A stretch of 53,974 nt of DNA, taken from positions 1 to 53,974 of the forward strand of contig JAJEGM010000003.1 of assembly GCA_022819825.1 (NCBI GenBank). The letters run 5' to 3'. Each line of letters starts with the position of its first letter. Position 1 is the first letter of the stretch. Under the pieces are notes generated by a model, which had not been told where the DNA came from, searched no databases, and was given only the letters and a program-made list of their open reading frames with translations. The stretch comes from Acidimicrobiia bacterium (GTDB lineage: Bacteria > Actinomycetota > Acidimicrobiia > Acidimicrobiales > Bin134). This document shows, piece after piece, positions 32,409-41,329 of this stretch. Position numbers and translations under genes: made by a program.

Positions 32409-35168
32409 CTACGATTCCGACCGAGGCGACGGCTTTTTCTTTGCCGCCCCCGACTTGGCCGCAGTCTTCTTCTTGGCCGTCCCTGTCTTCGCCGCGGTCT
32501 TCTTCTTGGCCGTGGACTTGCGACGAGCCGCAGGTTTGCCGCCACCGGCGGCCACTTTGTCCCGCCGGACCTGGAGCAGCTCCGCAGCCCGCTCCACGGT
32601 GAGGGCTTCCACCGAGTCGCCCTTGCCCAACGAGGCGTTCACTTCGCCATCGGTCACATAGGGGCCATAGCGGCCGTCCTTGACCACCATCGGCTTGTCG
32701 GTGGCCGGATCGGGGCCCAGGTCGCGAAGGGGCGGCTTGGCCGTCTGGCCTCGTCGCCGGCGGGGCTGGGCCAACAGCTCCAGGCACTGCTCCAGCGTGA
32801 TGGTGAACAGCTGATCTTCGGATTCGAGGCTCCGATTCTCCTTGCCCTTGCTGAGGTACGGCCCGTAGCGCCCGTTCTGAACCACAACCTCGGTGTCGTC
32901 GGCGGGATCGACGCCCACCACCCGAGGCAGCGATAGCACCTTGAGGGCCTCTTCCAGGGTGACCGTGTCGGGCTGCATGTCGGCCAGCAGCGATGCCCGC
33001 TTGGGCTTTTCCCCGCCGTTGGCTGGATCTTCGCCCACTTGGACATAGGGGCCGAACCGGCCGGTGCGCACAACCACCGGCAGGCCGGTTTCGGGATCGT
33101 CGCCCAGGGTGCGATCGCCAGACGGCGCCGCGATGAAATCCAGCGCCCGATCCAAGGTCAGCTCGTCGGGGGGCAGGTCGTCGGGAAGGCTGGCCCGGTC
33201 GTCGCCGCGCTGCACATAGGGCCCATAGCGCCCGACCCTGACCACCACCGGCTCACCGCTTTCGTCGGCGCCGATGGGAATGGAGTTCACCGCCCGGGCG
33301 TCGATGTCGCCCAAGCGATCAGACACCGCGGTGCGAAGCCCGTACTTGGCCACACCGTGGGCAGACTTGTCGTCGAGCTCGCCATCGGCAGGCCCGAAAT
33401 AGAACCTGCTCAACCAGGGAATGGACTCACGGTCGCCCGAGGCGATGCCGTCGAGATCATCCTCCATGCGAGCGGTGAAGGCGTAGTCCACCAGGTTGGG
33501 AAAGTGCTGCTCCAGCAGGCTGACCACCGAAAACGCCGTGAACGAGGGCACCAGGGCCGAACCCTTCTTCCACACGTAGCCCCGGTCGACGATGGTGTTC
33601 ATGATGCTGGCGTAGGTGGACGGACGGCCGACCCCCAGCTCCTCCAGCCGGCGCACCAGTGATGCCTCGGTATAGCGAGCCGGGGGCTGGGTGGCGTGGC
33701 CGGCAGACGCCAGTTCCTCGATGGCCAGCGGATCACCGGCCGCCAGCGACGGCATCCGCCGCTCCGCCTCCTCCTGGTCGGCCTCGTCGTCGGTGCCCTC
33801 GGTGTACACCCGGCGGAAACCCTCATGGGTGATCACCGTCCCGGCGGCCGAGAAGGCGGCGTCGCGCCCGTCGCTGGCGGCTCCACCGAGGTCGACGTGG
33901 ACAGTCTCGCCCACCGTGTCGGTCATCTGGGAAGCCACCGTGCGCTGCCAGATCAGCTCGTAGACCTGGGCCTCCAACTTGGGCACCTCGGCCCTTACTT
34001 CCTCAGGAGAGCGGAACTGGTCGCCGGAAGGGCGAATGGCCTCGTGGGCCTCTTGGGCGTTTTTGACCTTCTTGGCATAGCGGCGGGGTTCGTCGGGCAA
34101 AAAGGAAGCGCCGTAGCGATCCGAGACCACGGCTCGCGCCGCCCGCAAGGCAGTGTCCGACAGGGTGGTGCTGTCGGTGCGCATATAGGTGATGTAGCCC
34201 TTCTCATACAGCGACTGGGCCGCCCTCATGGCCATGGCCGCCGACAGGCGCAGCTTGCGTCCGGCCTCCTGCTGGAAGGTGGAGGTCATGAACGGCGCCG
34301 CGGGCCGGCGGCGGTAGGGCTTGACCTCTACGGCTCGCACGCTGATCTCGGCGTCGGCCAGCCCCCGGGCCAATCCGTGAGCCGCCTCCTCGTCGAGATG
34401 GACGGTGTCGGGACTGCGGAGCTGGCCGTCGCTGGCAAAGTCCTTGCCAGTGGCCACTCTGGCTCCGTCCACCGCGGTGAGCGTGGCGCTGAACGTGGGA
34501 GGATCGCCGGGGTCCAGTTCGCCCAGCACTCGGAATTCCGCGCTAAGGCTCCAGTAGTCGGCCGCGGTGAAGGCCATGCGCTCCCGCTCCCGCTCAACCA
34601 CGATGCGGGTGGCCACGCTCTGCACCCGGCCGGCCGAGAGGCGGGGCAGCACCTTCTTCCACAGCACAGGCGACACTTCGTAGCCGTACAGCCGGTCTAA
34701 CAGCCGGCGGGCTTCTTGGGCATCCACCAGGCGGCGGTCCAGATCCCGGGGGGATTCGATGGCCTCCTGGATGGCCGACGGGGTTATCTCGTGGAACACC
34801 ATCCGCTTCACGTTGACGTCGGCCTTGGGGGACAGCACTTCGAGCAGGTGCCAGGCGATCGCCTCTCCCTCGCGGTCTTCGTCGGTGGCGAGATACAGCT
34901 CGTCGGCCTCCTTGAGCAACTGCTTCAGCTTGCGAATCTGAGACTTCTTGTCGGAGGGCACCACATACAGCGGCTTGAAGTCGTTGTCGACGTCGATTCC
35001 CAAGCGGGACCACGACTCATTCCGATAAGCCGCCGGCACCTCGCTGGCGTTGCTGGGCAGATCTCTGATGTGTCCGATTGACGACTCCACCACGTAGCCG
35101 GTACCTAAATAGCCCGCGATCGTCTTGGCCTTGGCCGGAGACTCGACGATGACGAGGGCGTTGGACAC
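32409..35168 (-). CDS. topA: DNA topoisomerase I
   Basis: Type IA topoisomerase relaxing negative supercoils. The TOPRIM domain has IVESPAKAKTIAGYLG at the N-terminus and YLATDEDREGEAIAWHL with the acidic metal site. The catalytic Tyr is in GYITYMRTDSTTL. The second half holds four C-terminal repeats with the core GR(Y/F)GPYV or GPYL. It ends in a Lys/Ala-rich tail (KKKTAAKTGTAKKK) typical of actinobacterial enzymes. There is no sign of zinc-finger cysteines. The start is the GTG at 35168, with TACTTT exactly at -12 to -7. Confidence 0.96.
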   Translation of the reverse strand: MSNALVIVESPAKAKTIAGYLGTGYVVESSIGHIRDLPSNASEVPAAYRNESWSRLGIDVDNDFKPLYVVPSDKKSQIRKLKQLLKEADELYLATDEDREGEAIAWHLLEVLSPKADVNVKRMVFHEITPSAIQEAIESPRDLDRRLVDAQEARRLLDRLYGYEVSPVLWKKVLPRLSAGRVQSVATRIVVERERERMAFTAADYWSLSAEFRVLGELDPGDPPTFSATLTAVDGARVATGKDFASDGQLRSPDTVHLDEEAAHGLARGLADAEISVRAVEVKPYRRRPAAPFMTSTFQQEAGRKLRLSAAMAMRAAQSLYEKGYITYMRTDSTTLSDTALRAARAVVSDRYGASFLPDEPRRYAKKVKNAQEAHEAIRPSGDQFRSPEEVRAEVPKLEAQVYELIWQRTVASQMTDTVGETVHVDLGGAASDGRDAAFSAAGTVITHEGFRRVYTEGTDDEADQEEAERRMPSLAAGDPLAIEELASAGHATQPPARYTEASLVRRLEELGVGRPSTYASIMNTIVDRGYVWKKGSALVPSFTAFSVVSLLEQHFPNLVDYAFTARMEDDLDGIASGDRESIPWLSRFYFGPADGELDDKSAHGVAKYGLRTAVSDRLGDIDARAVNSIPIGADESGEPVVVRVGRYGPYVQRGDDRASLPDDLPPDELTLDRALDFIAAPSGDRTLGDDPETGLPVVVRTGRFGPYVQVGEDPANGGEKPKRASLLADMQPDTVTLEEALKVLSLPRVVGVDPADDTEVVVQNGRYGPYLSKGKENRSLESEDQLFTITLEQCLELLAQPRRRRGQTAKPPLRDLGPDPATDKPMVVKDGRYGPYVTDGEVNASLGKGDSVEALTVERAAELLQVRRDKVAAGGGKPAARRKSTAKKKTAAKTGTAKKKTAAKSGAAKKKPSPRSES

Positions 35169-35205
35169 GGGGAGAAAGTAGGGGGTGGGAGGGAGTGGTT
35201 GTCAA
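35169..35205 (-). promoter_or_regulatory. Promoter of topA, leaderless type
   Basis: Reading the minus strand, a perfect TTGACA (35205-35200) is followed by a 19-bp spacer and TACTTT (35180-35175). Six bases then lead to the GTG at 35168. This is the best -35 match found among these promoters. Confidence 0.6.
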
Positions 35206-35241
35206 ACAGACCATAAACCCAATCGGGCACAAGTCTGGGGA

Positions 35242-36579
35242 TCAGGTCTTGTCTGCGTACTTCGGGCGGGGCTCAGTACGGGACAAAATCACCAGGCCGA
35301 CAACCGCGGCGATCAGCGATCCCACCAGAATGCCGATCCTGGACTCATCGGCGATGGAATCATCGGTGAAGGCCAAGCGAGAGATGAAGAGCGACACGGT
35401 GAAGCCGATGCCGGCCACCATGGCCAGCCCCACCATGTGGCTACCAGCCAGCGACTTGGGAATGGTGACCCATCCCAACCGGTGGGCGATCCATGAGAAC
35501 AACGAGATGCCCGCGGTCTTGCCCACCACCAGCCCGATCACCACTCCCAGTGTCACCGGTGAGGTAACCGCATCGGAGAGCACTTCTCCAGAAAGCTCAA
35601 CCCCGGCGGCGGACAGAGCAAAGAGAGGAATGATGATGTAGCCGGCAATGGGATGGAGCAGCTCTTCAATCCGCAGACTGACGGGCTGCGACTCTCGGAT
35701 GTGGAATCCCACCCGGCGCACATCGTCGGTGTGTATGTGATCTTGCATCTGGAGCCAATTCGCCCAGCGGCGAGCCTCGTCTTCCGACTGGAGGGGCTTG
35801 GCCGGCGTGACCAGACCGAGGATCACTCCGGCAATGGTGGCGTGAACGCCTGATTCATATACGGCCAGCCAGAAGGCCACCCCGATGACGAGGTAAATCG
35901 GCAGATACCAAACATGGAGTCGGCGAAGAACGAGAATGCCCGCCAGCAGTATGGCGGCGGTGAGCAGCCAGTTGCTCGAGAGATCACTGGTGTAGAAGAT
36001 GGCGATCACCAGAATCGCGCCGATGTCGTCCACAATGGCCAGCGTCAGCAGGAACACCTTCATCTGTCGAGAAATGCGATTGCCCAGCAGCGATAGAACG
36101 CCTATGGCAAAGGCGATGTCGGTGGCCATGGGGATTCCCCAGCCGTCTTGACCCGGTCCTCCGGCATTGAAGGCGAAGTAGACGAGGGCAGGCACCACCA
36201 TGCCGCCGAGCGCGGCCACCGCGGGCAGCGCGGCGAAGCGGGGATCCCGGAGCTGGCCGGTTACCATCTCCCGTTTGATCTCCAGCCCGATCACGAAGAA
36301 GAACACGGCCATCAGGCCGTCTTGGACGATGTGCTCGAGGTTCTGCGCAAAGTGGTAGTCGCCCACCGAGAACGACACGTAGGTGTGCCAGAAGTCGTAG
36401 TAGGAGTCCTGCCATGGTGAGTTGACCCAGACGAGGGCGACCACGGTGGCGATGAGCATGAGAACGCCGCCGGCGGCTTCGATGGCCGCGAAATGGAGGA
36501 TGGGACGGCCGATGAATCGAGCCAATCGACTTTGGCCACCCAGGAAGGTCAGATCGCTGAGAGGGTTCTTTTCAGCCAT
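35242..36579 (-). CDS. nhaA: Na+/H+ antiporter NhaA family, 445 aa
   Basis: The hallmark double-Asp motif is TLAIVDDIGAILVIA, with the ion-binding pair at the core. IGLEIKREMVTGQLRDPR, WGIPMATDIAFAIGVLSLLG and GVHATIAGVILG are also family motifs. About 12 membrane segments. Exchanges cytoplasmic Na+ for H+ and controls pH and sodium. The frame is open upstream to 36651, but ATG 36579 (MAEKNPLSDL) is the plausible start. It overlaps the end of the RsbW-like gene by eight bases, an unusual pairing that couples its translation to a stress-regulator gene. Confidence 0.93.
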   Translation of the reverse strand: MAEKNPLSDLTFLGGQSRLARFIGRPILHFAAIEAAGGVLMLIATVVALVWVNSPWQDSYYDFWHTYVSFSVGDYHFAQNLEHIVQDGLMAVFFFVIGLEIKREMVTGQLRDPRFAALPAVAALGGMVVPALVYFAFNAGGPGQDGWGIPMATDIAFAIGVLSLLGNRISRQMKVFLLTLAIVDDIGAILVIAIFYTSDLSSNWLLTAAILLAGILVLRRLHVWYLPIYLVIGVAFWLAVYESGVHATIAGVILGLVTPAKPLQSEDEARRWANWLQMQDHIHTDDVRRVGFHIRESQPVSLRIEELLHPIAGYIIIPLFALSAAGVELSGEVLSDAVTSPVTLGVVIGLVVGKTAGISLFSWIAHRLGWVTIPKSLAGSHMVGLAMVAGIGFTVSLFISRLAFTDDSIADESRIGILVGSLIAAVVGLVILSRTEPRPKYADKT

Positions 36580-37021
36580 CGGAGTTGTTGGAGGCGAGAT
36601 GGATGGACAGCGAAACCTCGGTTCCATCGGGCCCGCTGTGAATCTCGACATCGTCGGAGAGCACCCGCATGAGATAGATGCCCAAACCCCGCTCGAAATT
36701 CAAGCGGCTGGGATCGTCGGGCTCGGGGAGAACCTGAATCTGATCGGGGTAGAAGCCAAAGCCCCGATCAGTGATATGGAACTCAAGCCGGTCGTCGGTG
36801 ATCGTACAGCGAATGTGAATGGAATCGTCACGACAGGCTCGGGCATGGGCTTCAATGGCGTTGGTGGTGGCCTCGGAGACAGCCACCTTGAAGTCTTCGA
36901 TGCGCTCCCGACTTAGGGTTGAGTCCATCTCGGCCGCCTCCACCACCAACGATCGAACCAGCGAAAGGTATTCGGGGCGAGCCGGAATCTCGAAGTCGAA
37001 CCGGGCCGGATCGGATGTCAT
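36572..37021 (-). CDS. RsbW-type serine kinase / anti-sigma factor (HATPase), 149 aa
   Basis: A GHKL ATPase of the anti-sigma group. The N box is VSEATTNAIEAH, the G1 region is ITDRGFGF and the G2 region is RGLGIYLMRVLSD. Length matches RsbW/SpoIIAB. Such proteins bind a sigma factor and phosphorylate a STAS antagonist. The antagonist gene overlaps upstream by four bases (ATGA). No SigB/SigF-type gene is in the window, so its sigma target is elsewhere or it has another partner. It overlaps nhaA downstream. Confidence 0.9.
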   Translation of the reverse strand: MTSDPARFDFEIPARPEYLSLVRSLVVEAAEMDSTLSRERIEDFKVAVSEATTNAIEAHARACRDDSIHIRCTITDDRLEFHITDRGFGFYPDQIQVLPEPDDPSRLNFERGLGIYLMRVLSDDVEIHSGPDGTEVSLSIHLASNNSDG

Positions 37022-37362
37022 GAGCTGGAGTCCTCAATGGCCGCCGAGACCGAGTCGAACACATCCAGGACGCGGTCGAGTCGAGTCAGCTCGATCAGAT
37101 CGGCGAGTCGGGCGCCCGCCATCACCAGCCGAATGTCTCCCCCGGCACTTCGCACTCGCTTAGCCCCGCCCATGAGCACGCCCAGCCCGGTGGAATCGAT
37201 GAAGTCCACCCCGGAGAGATCGATCACCACGTTCTGCGCCCCGGTGCCGATCACCGCCAACAGCCGTTGGCGGAAGCGAGGCGCAGTGGCCATGTCGATC
37301 TCGCCGGTGACCGTCAGAACTTCCCATCGCCCGTGTGAGGCAACGGTGACACCAAATTCCAC
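37018..37362 (-). CDS. Anti-sigma factor antagonist (STAS domain), 114 aa
   Basis: A single STAS domain as in SpoIIAA/RsbV. It has VTGEIDMATAPRFRQRL at the N-terminal half. The phosphorylation-site loop is DLSGVDFIDSTGLGVL, where the Ser in DST is the expected kinase target. GTG 37362 has TAGTCT at -14 to -9, so the message would have a leader of about two bases. First gene of the STAS, kinase, nhaA unit. It is 47 bp from the tadE stop, so readthrough from the pilus operon is also possible. Confidence 0.9.
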   Translation of the reverse strand: MEFGVTVASHGRWEVLTVTGEIDMATAPRFRQRLLAVIGTGAQNVVIDLSGVDFIDSTGLGVLMGGAKRVRSAGGDIRLVMAGARLADLIELTRLDRVLDVFDSVSAAIEDSSS

Positions 37363-37370
37363 GAAATATC

Positions 37371-37376
37371 AGACTA
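37371..37376 (-). promoter_or_regulatory. -10-like hexamer of the STAS-kinase-nhaA unit
   Basis: TAGTCT on the minus strand, the same hexamer as at pyrE, eight bases before the GTG at 37362. It would make this unit independent of the Tad operon upstream. Confidence 0.4.
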
Positions 37377-37409
37377 GTTGGATGCAGATCCCGTTTCTGT
37401 CAGCGGCAT

Positions 37410-37808
37410 TTATTCCACCCGAACGGTTAACGCCTCTTGAATGGCCACAGAGGGAAACAGGCGGCCCACGATGGGCACGGCGGGTTCGGGGCGATAGCGC
37501 ACCGTCACCCGAAGTAGGCCACCAGTAGTGCGACTCCCAGCAGTTTCCACCTGCAACCGGCTCGCATCCAGCCCGGTAGCGGCAACCGCCCCCGCTCGGG
37601 CCGCTTCGGTGGTGGGATCAACCGCGGCGGCTCGGGCCGCTTCCCGGGCCGCGTGGACCACCAGTACATGGTCGCGCACCAGCAAGCCGACCTGTACCAA
37701 CACCAATGCCACCGCCATGATCAGGGGCAGCACCAGCGCGGTCTCCACCGCGGCCTGACCCCGGTCGCGACGCGGCAAACCCGCATCCAACCGGGCATTT
37801 GCCGCCAC
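37410..37808 (-). CDS. tadE: TadE-like pseudopilin, 132 aa
   Basis: It has DRGQAAVETALVLPLIMAV (about residues 15-33), the prepilin-like sequence of TadE proteins: a G before the processing site, a Glu five residues on and a hydrophobic helix. The rest is an extracellular beta domain (GLLRVTVRYRPEP). It would be processed by a TadV-type peptidase, not visible here. Last gene of the Tad cluster, just after the small pilin with a 3-bp gap between the pilin stop and this ATG. Confidence 0.88.
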   Translation of the reverse strand: MAANARLDAGLPRRDRGQAAVETALVLPLIMAVALVLVQVGLLVRDHVLVVHAAREAARAAAVDPTTEAARAGAVAATGLDASRLQVETAGSRTTGGLLRVTVRYRPEPAVPIVGRLFPSVAIQEALTVRVE

Positions 37809-37811
37809 CGA

Positions 37812-38018
37812 TCAGCTGACGAGGCCGGTGATGTGTCGGAATACGGCGTCGAGAAGGTTGGCGATGCGGTTGGTCTTGGTGACCCAGGACACGAGGAGCA
37901 TGGCCACCGCGGCAGCCCCCAAGAGTATGAGGGCATACTCGGCCGTAGCCTGACCACGATCGGACCGCAGCCGGGCCAGCCACGAATGCAGGGCGAGCAA
38001 CCATCGAAGCAAAATCAT
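37812..38018 (-). CDS. Flp-type small pilin (DUF4244-like), 68 aa
   Basis: It has DRGQATAEYALILLGAAAVAMLL, shortened here: GQATAEYALILLGAAA shows the cleavage-site G, then the Glu-Tyr pair found at +5/+6 in Flp major pilins, and one hydrophobic helix. The mature form would be about 45 residues, suited to the pilus shaft. It lies between tadC and tadE. Either DUF4244 or Flp_Fap could be assigned; both mean a Tad pilin subunit. Confidence 0.85.
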   Translation of the reverse strand: MILLRWLLALHSWLARLRSDRGQATAEYALILLGAAAVAMLLVSWVTKTNRIANLLDAVFRHITGLVS

Positions 38019-38067
38019 TCGGTGTACCTGTTTGGGATAGACGCGGCGGGGGAAGTGGGGGCCCTGG

Positions 38068-38808
38068 TCATCGGCGCAAGACGGTCAGCGTCTCGGCCAG
38101 CACTGGGGCCAAGGTGAGGAGGATGAACGCGGGCAGAATGCAAGACACCAAAGGCAGCAGCAGCCGCAGGGGCAATCGACGAGCTTGCTCTTCAGCCCGG
38201 CGGCGGCGCAGGAGGCGGCTGTCGGCGGCCAGTTGCTCTAGGGCGGGCTCCAACTCGGTGCCGTAGCGATCGCCGTCGATCAGCACCCTGGCCAATGGGC
38301 GCACCGGCTCGCCCACGCGGTCGGGAAGAGGCTCCAGGGCATCGGCCAGACGCATCCCGCTGTGGGCCCGCTGAACGGCCTCGGCCAGTCCTAGTCCCAC
38401 TGGACCGCGGAGACGCTCCCCCACCGCGGCCACCGCAAGATGGACATTGAGCCCCGAGGAGGCGGCCAGACGGAGCAGGTCGATGGCTTCGGGAAGCTCT
38501 TCGATGATCTCAGCCTGCTTCCGGCGATGCCGTTGGGCCCGTCGGCGGTGAGGAGTGATCCATACCAGCAATCCCATACCCACCCCCAGCACCGGATGGA
38601 CGGCCAATGCGATCACGGCGGCCAGTGCGAACCCGACAGCCGGAGCGGCGAGCATCGAGTGGGCCCGCGGTCGGGTCGGAGAGGGAGACCGGACTTGTCG
38701 AGGCCGCCGGTGCCAACCCCACAGCACCACCACGGCCGTCCACAGCAACCCCAGAGCGACCGGTAGCGCCACTTCGCTCGCGAACCCCAGAACAGTCGGT
38801 AGCGCCAC
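38068..38808 (-). CDS. tadC: TadC-like inner-membrane platform protein, 246 aa
   Basis: A type II secretion F-domain protein. The conserved cytoplasmic region is EELPEAIDLLRLAASSGLNVHLAVAA (shorter core: LPEAIDLLRLAASSGLN). LPLRLLLPLVSCILPAFILL is the C-terminal membrane pair. The frame opens at 38859 inside tadB; I choose GTG 38808, just past the tadB stop. A second GTG 36 bp on has the same next codons because of a 15-bp direct repeat, so either could be used. Works with TadB as the platform over the TadA ATPase. Confidence 0.87.
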   Translation of the reverse strand: MALPTVLGFASEVALPVALGLLWTAVVVLWGWHRRPRQVRSPSPTRPRAHSMLAAPAVGFALAAVIALAVHPVLGVGMGLLVWITPHRRRAQRHRRKQAEIIEELPEAIDLLRLAASSGLNVHLAVAAVGERLRGPVGLGLAEAVQRAHSGMRLADALEPLPDRVGEPVRPLARVLIDGDRYGTELEPALEQLAADSRLLRRRRAEEQARRLPLRLLLPLVSCILPAFILLTLAPVLAETLTVLRR

Positions 38809-38811
38809 TTC
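38761..38811. repeat. 15-bp direct repeat at the tadC start (38761-38775 / 38797-38811)
   Basis: CGGTAGCGCCACTTC occurs twice, 36 bp apart, so exactly 12 codons. It duplicates the GTG start context and gives two VALP N-termini. Confidence 0.8.
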
Positions 38812-39580
38812 AGTCCCGGGCGTTGACAATCCGGCGCATCCACAGCGCGCCGACTGCATCGAGGCCCAAACCGAGGGCGAGGATTGCCAAGCCGAGGCGG
38901 GTGGTGAACAAAAAGCCGGCCGTATGGTCGCCCACGCCGGCCGACAAGAGCATGAACCCGAGGGGCAGAGCGGCGATCATCATGGCCGACACCCGGGCCT
39001 GCGACGTGAGCGAGCGCACCTCCAACTCAAGCGCCGCCCGATCCCGCAGAGTGGCCGCCACTCCGTCGATGGCCCGAGCCCGAGCCCCGCCTGCGGTGGC
39101 GGCGAACGCCATTGCCGCCGCGGCCAGGCCCGCACCGCTGTCGGGACGCCGACGGGCCCAGCGGTCGAATACGTCGGCGCTGCGAAGCCCTCGCCGAAGC
39201 TCATCGGCCAGCGGCACCACCTCTTGGTGCAGCGGAGGCGGAGTGCTGGTGGCGGCCTCCACCGCGGCGGGACCGAGCTGCAAACCGGTCCGCAGCCCTC
39301 GGGCGATGGCCTCCAAGAAGCCGGGAAGCTGCGCCTCAATCACCCGGTCGCGACGATGGCGATTAGCCCTTAGCACCGCCAATGCGACGGCGATGCCCAC
39401 AGCAACGCCAATGCACGCGCCAGCAACACCCGCCTGGACCGCGCCGAAACCGGCACCCACGAGCGCGATTGCTCCTAGTCCCCTCCAGATTTGGGCCGAG
39501 GTCAGGCTCAAACCAGCCTGGACCGCCATGGCTTGCACCCGCTCGACCACCGTGGCCAGACCTGCTCGAACCCCGGTCAT
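38810..39580 (-). CDS. tadB: TadB-like inner-membrane platform protein, 256 aa
   Basis: A type II secretion F-domain protein. It has the cytoplasmic motif QLPGFLEAIARGLRTGLQL and membrane segments at both ends, including SAMMIAALPLGFMLLS. It is shorter than many TadB proteins. ATG 39580 overlaps the tadA stop by four bases (ATGA). It forms the platform together with TadC, whose gene follows directly. Confidence 0.88.
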   Translation of the reverse strand: MTGVRAGLATVVERVQAMAVQAGLSLTSAQIWRGLGAIALVGAGFGAVQAGVAGACIGVAVGIAVALAVLRANRHRRDRVIEAQLPGFLEAIARGLRTGLQLGPAAVEAATSTPPPLHQEVVPLADELRRGLRSADVFDRWARRRPDSGAGLAAAAMAFAATAGGARARAIDGVAATLRDRAALELEVRSLTSQARVSAMMIAALPLGFMLLSAGVGDHTAGFLFTTRLGLAILALGLGLDAVGALWMRRIVNARD

Positions 39581-40593
39581 TGGTCAAGCCACTGGGGATC
39601 GGGATCGGCAGCGTCAGGCACTCGGGCCCTGACCGCGGGCAGGCTGCACAATTGGAACTCGTCGGCGATCGGGAACAACCGGGGCCGGCTGCCGTCGCCA
39701 GAGCGGTCGATTTCGGCCAGCGAAGTGATGCGGCGCTGGCCCTGAGGGCGACGGGCGACATGGACCACCAGATCCACCGCCGCGGTGATCTGCTCTCGCA
39801 CTGCGGCCAGGGGCACGGCACCGCCATCGAGGAGGACCATGGTCTCCAGCCGGCTGACAGCGTCAGCCGGGCTGTTGGCATGGCAGGTGGAAAGCGACCC
39901 CTCGTGGCCGGTGTTCATGGCTTGGAGCATGTCGAGGGTCTCCGCTCCCCGGACTTCTCCCACGATGATGCGGTCGGGCCTCATCCGCAGGGCGTTGCGC
40001 ACCAGTTGTCGGATGGTGACCGGCGCCACTCCGTCGGCATCCACCGGCCGAGCCTCAAGGCGCACGACGTGGTCGCTGCCCAGAGCCAGTTCGGCGGCGT
40101 CCTCCACCGTGACCACGCGTTCGCCCTGAGGGATGGATACGGCCAGCGCATTCAGCAGGGTGGTTTTGCCCGCCCCCGCGCCGCCCGAAACCACCAGGTT
40201 GCAGCGAGCGCCCACCGCCCAACGCAGCGCCGCCACTACTCCCGGAGGGGCGAATTCCTCCAAGGGCACTGGGCGGACCGAGAAGCGGCGAATGGTCACA
40301 TAGGGGCCGTCCACCGCCACCGGCGGCACCACGGCGTTGAGGCGAGATCCGTCGGGTAGTCGAGCGTCCACCATCGGTGAGCTGCGGTCGATGCGACGGC
40401 CCAACGGTGCCACCGTTTGCTCGATGAGCAGCTCGATGGTCTCGGTGTCCAAGATCGTGTTGGTGGTCTCCAAGCGGCCGCGACGCTCGACCCACACCGG
40501 ACCGGGGCCGTTCACCATGATCTCCGACACCGACGGATCGCGCAGGAACGGCTCAATGGCCTCCTTGCCGCCCCCACTGCGACTCCAGACCAC
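39577..40593 (-). CDS. tadA: TadA/CpaF-type secretion ATPase, 338 aa
   Basis: Hexameric ATPase driving pilus assembly. An N-terminal region has [18 protein letters not shown]. The Walker A is [16 protein letters not shown], the Asp box EDAAEL, the Walker [17 protein letters not shown] and the His box STCHANS. GTG 40593 starts three bases after the tadZ stop. At 338 aa it is shorter than typical CpaF proteins, lacking most of the N-terminal extension, as in compact actinobacterial versions. Confidence 0.93.
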   Translation of the reverse strand: MVWSRSGGGKEAIEPFLRDPSVSEIMVNGPGPVWVERRGRLETTNTILDTETIELLIEQTVAPLGRRIDRSSPMVDARLPDGSRLNAVVPPVAVDGPYVTIRRFSVRPVPLEEFAPPGVVAALRWAVGARCNLVVSGGAGAGKTTLLNALAVSIPQGERVVTVEDAAELALGSDHVVRLEARPVDADGVAPVTIRQLVRNALRMRPDRIIVGEVRGAETLDMLQAMNTGHEGSLSTCHANSPADAVSRLETMVLLDGGAVPLAAVREQITAAVDLVVHVARRPQGQRRITSLAEIDRSGDGSRPRLFPIADEFQLCSLPAVRARVPDAADPDPQWLDQ

Positions 40594-40596
40594 CGT

Positions 40597-41274
40597 TCAG
40601 ACCTCCTCGGTGAGACGGCCGAGCACCTTGATCGCACCCTTGGGCACCCGTGTCCTCAACATCCCGGCATCCACCGCTCGAGCGATGTCGGGGTCGACGG
40701 CCACGGTGGCGAGCACCGGCGCGCCGATGGCCCGCTCGCAATCGGATCGGGTCAGGGCCCGACCAGCCTCGGCCACCAGCACCACCCCGCTGGGCCGGAC
40801 CGAGAGCGACACCGTGCGGCGCAGAGCCAGATAGCACGCCCGGGTGACCAGCACCGACCGATCGGCCTCGGCGGCCAACCGCCAGCGGAGCTCGTGGCCT
40901 AAACCAAGGTCAGACGCCTCCCCTTTGGCCGTCAACACCCCCGCATCCACCACCACGACGGCACCGGAGGCCAGCCAATCCACGAGCTCGTCGGCCCTTC
41001 GAGCGCTCAGCGGCCCCTGGCCCCGGGGAAGCAGCGACAGGTTGGGAGTCAGCTCCTCGAGCACCCGCTCCAGCGAACAGGGGGCGAGGTCGCTACTCAG
41101 CCACTGAGCCAGACCCGACACGGGCTCGGCGCTGCCGAACACCGCGGGCAGATCACCGCACAGGTCGACGAGCAGAACGGGCCGGTCGCGATCTTGGGCG
41201 GCATGTAAGCTGACAAGAGCCGCGATCACAGTTGTGCCCGAACCCCCCTTGGTTGACCAACAGGTCACCAGCAT
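40597..41274 (-). CDS. TadZ/CpaE-like ParA-family ATPase, 225 aa
   Basis: Deviant Walker A is CWSTKGGSGTTVIA at residues 5-18, and VLLVDLCGDLPAVFG is the second region. This fits the CpaE/TadZ or septum-site group that places the Tad machine. No receiver domain is present, so it is the short form. ATG 41274 follows GGAGG. First gene of the Tad operon and divergent from the ABC permease at 41330. Confidence 0.85.
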   Translation of the reverse strand: MLVTCWSTKGGSGTTVIAALVSLHAAQDRDRPVLLVDLCGDLPAVFGSAEPVSGLAQWLSSDLAPCSLERVLEELTPNLSLLPRGQGPLSARRADELVDWLASGAVVVVDAGVLTAKGEASDLGLGHELRWRLAAEADRSVLVTRACYLALRRTVSLSVRPSGVVLVAEAGRALTRSDCERAIGAPVLATVAVDPDIARAVDAGMLRTRVPKGAIKVLGRLTEEV

Positions 41275-41329
41275 GAAAACCTCCGCGAGTTGATCGCTGC
41301 GGCGAACAGAGGGGAACTCAGAACAATCT

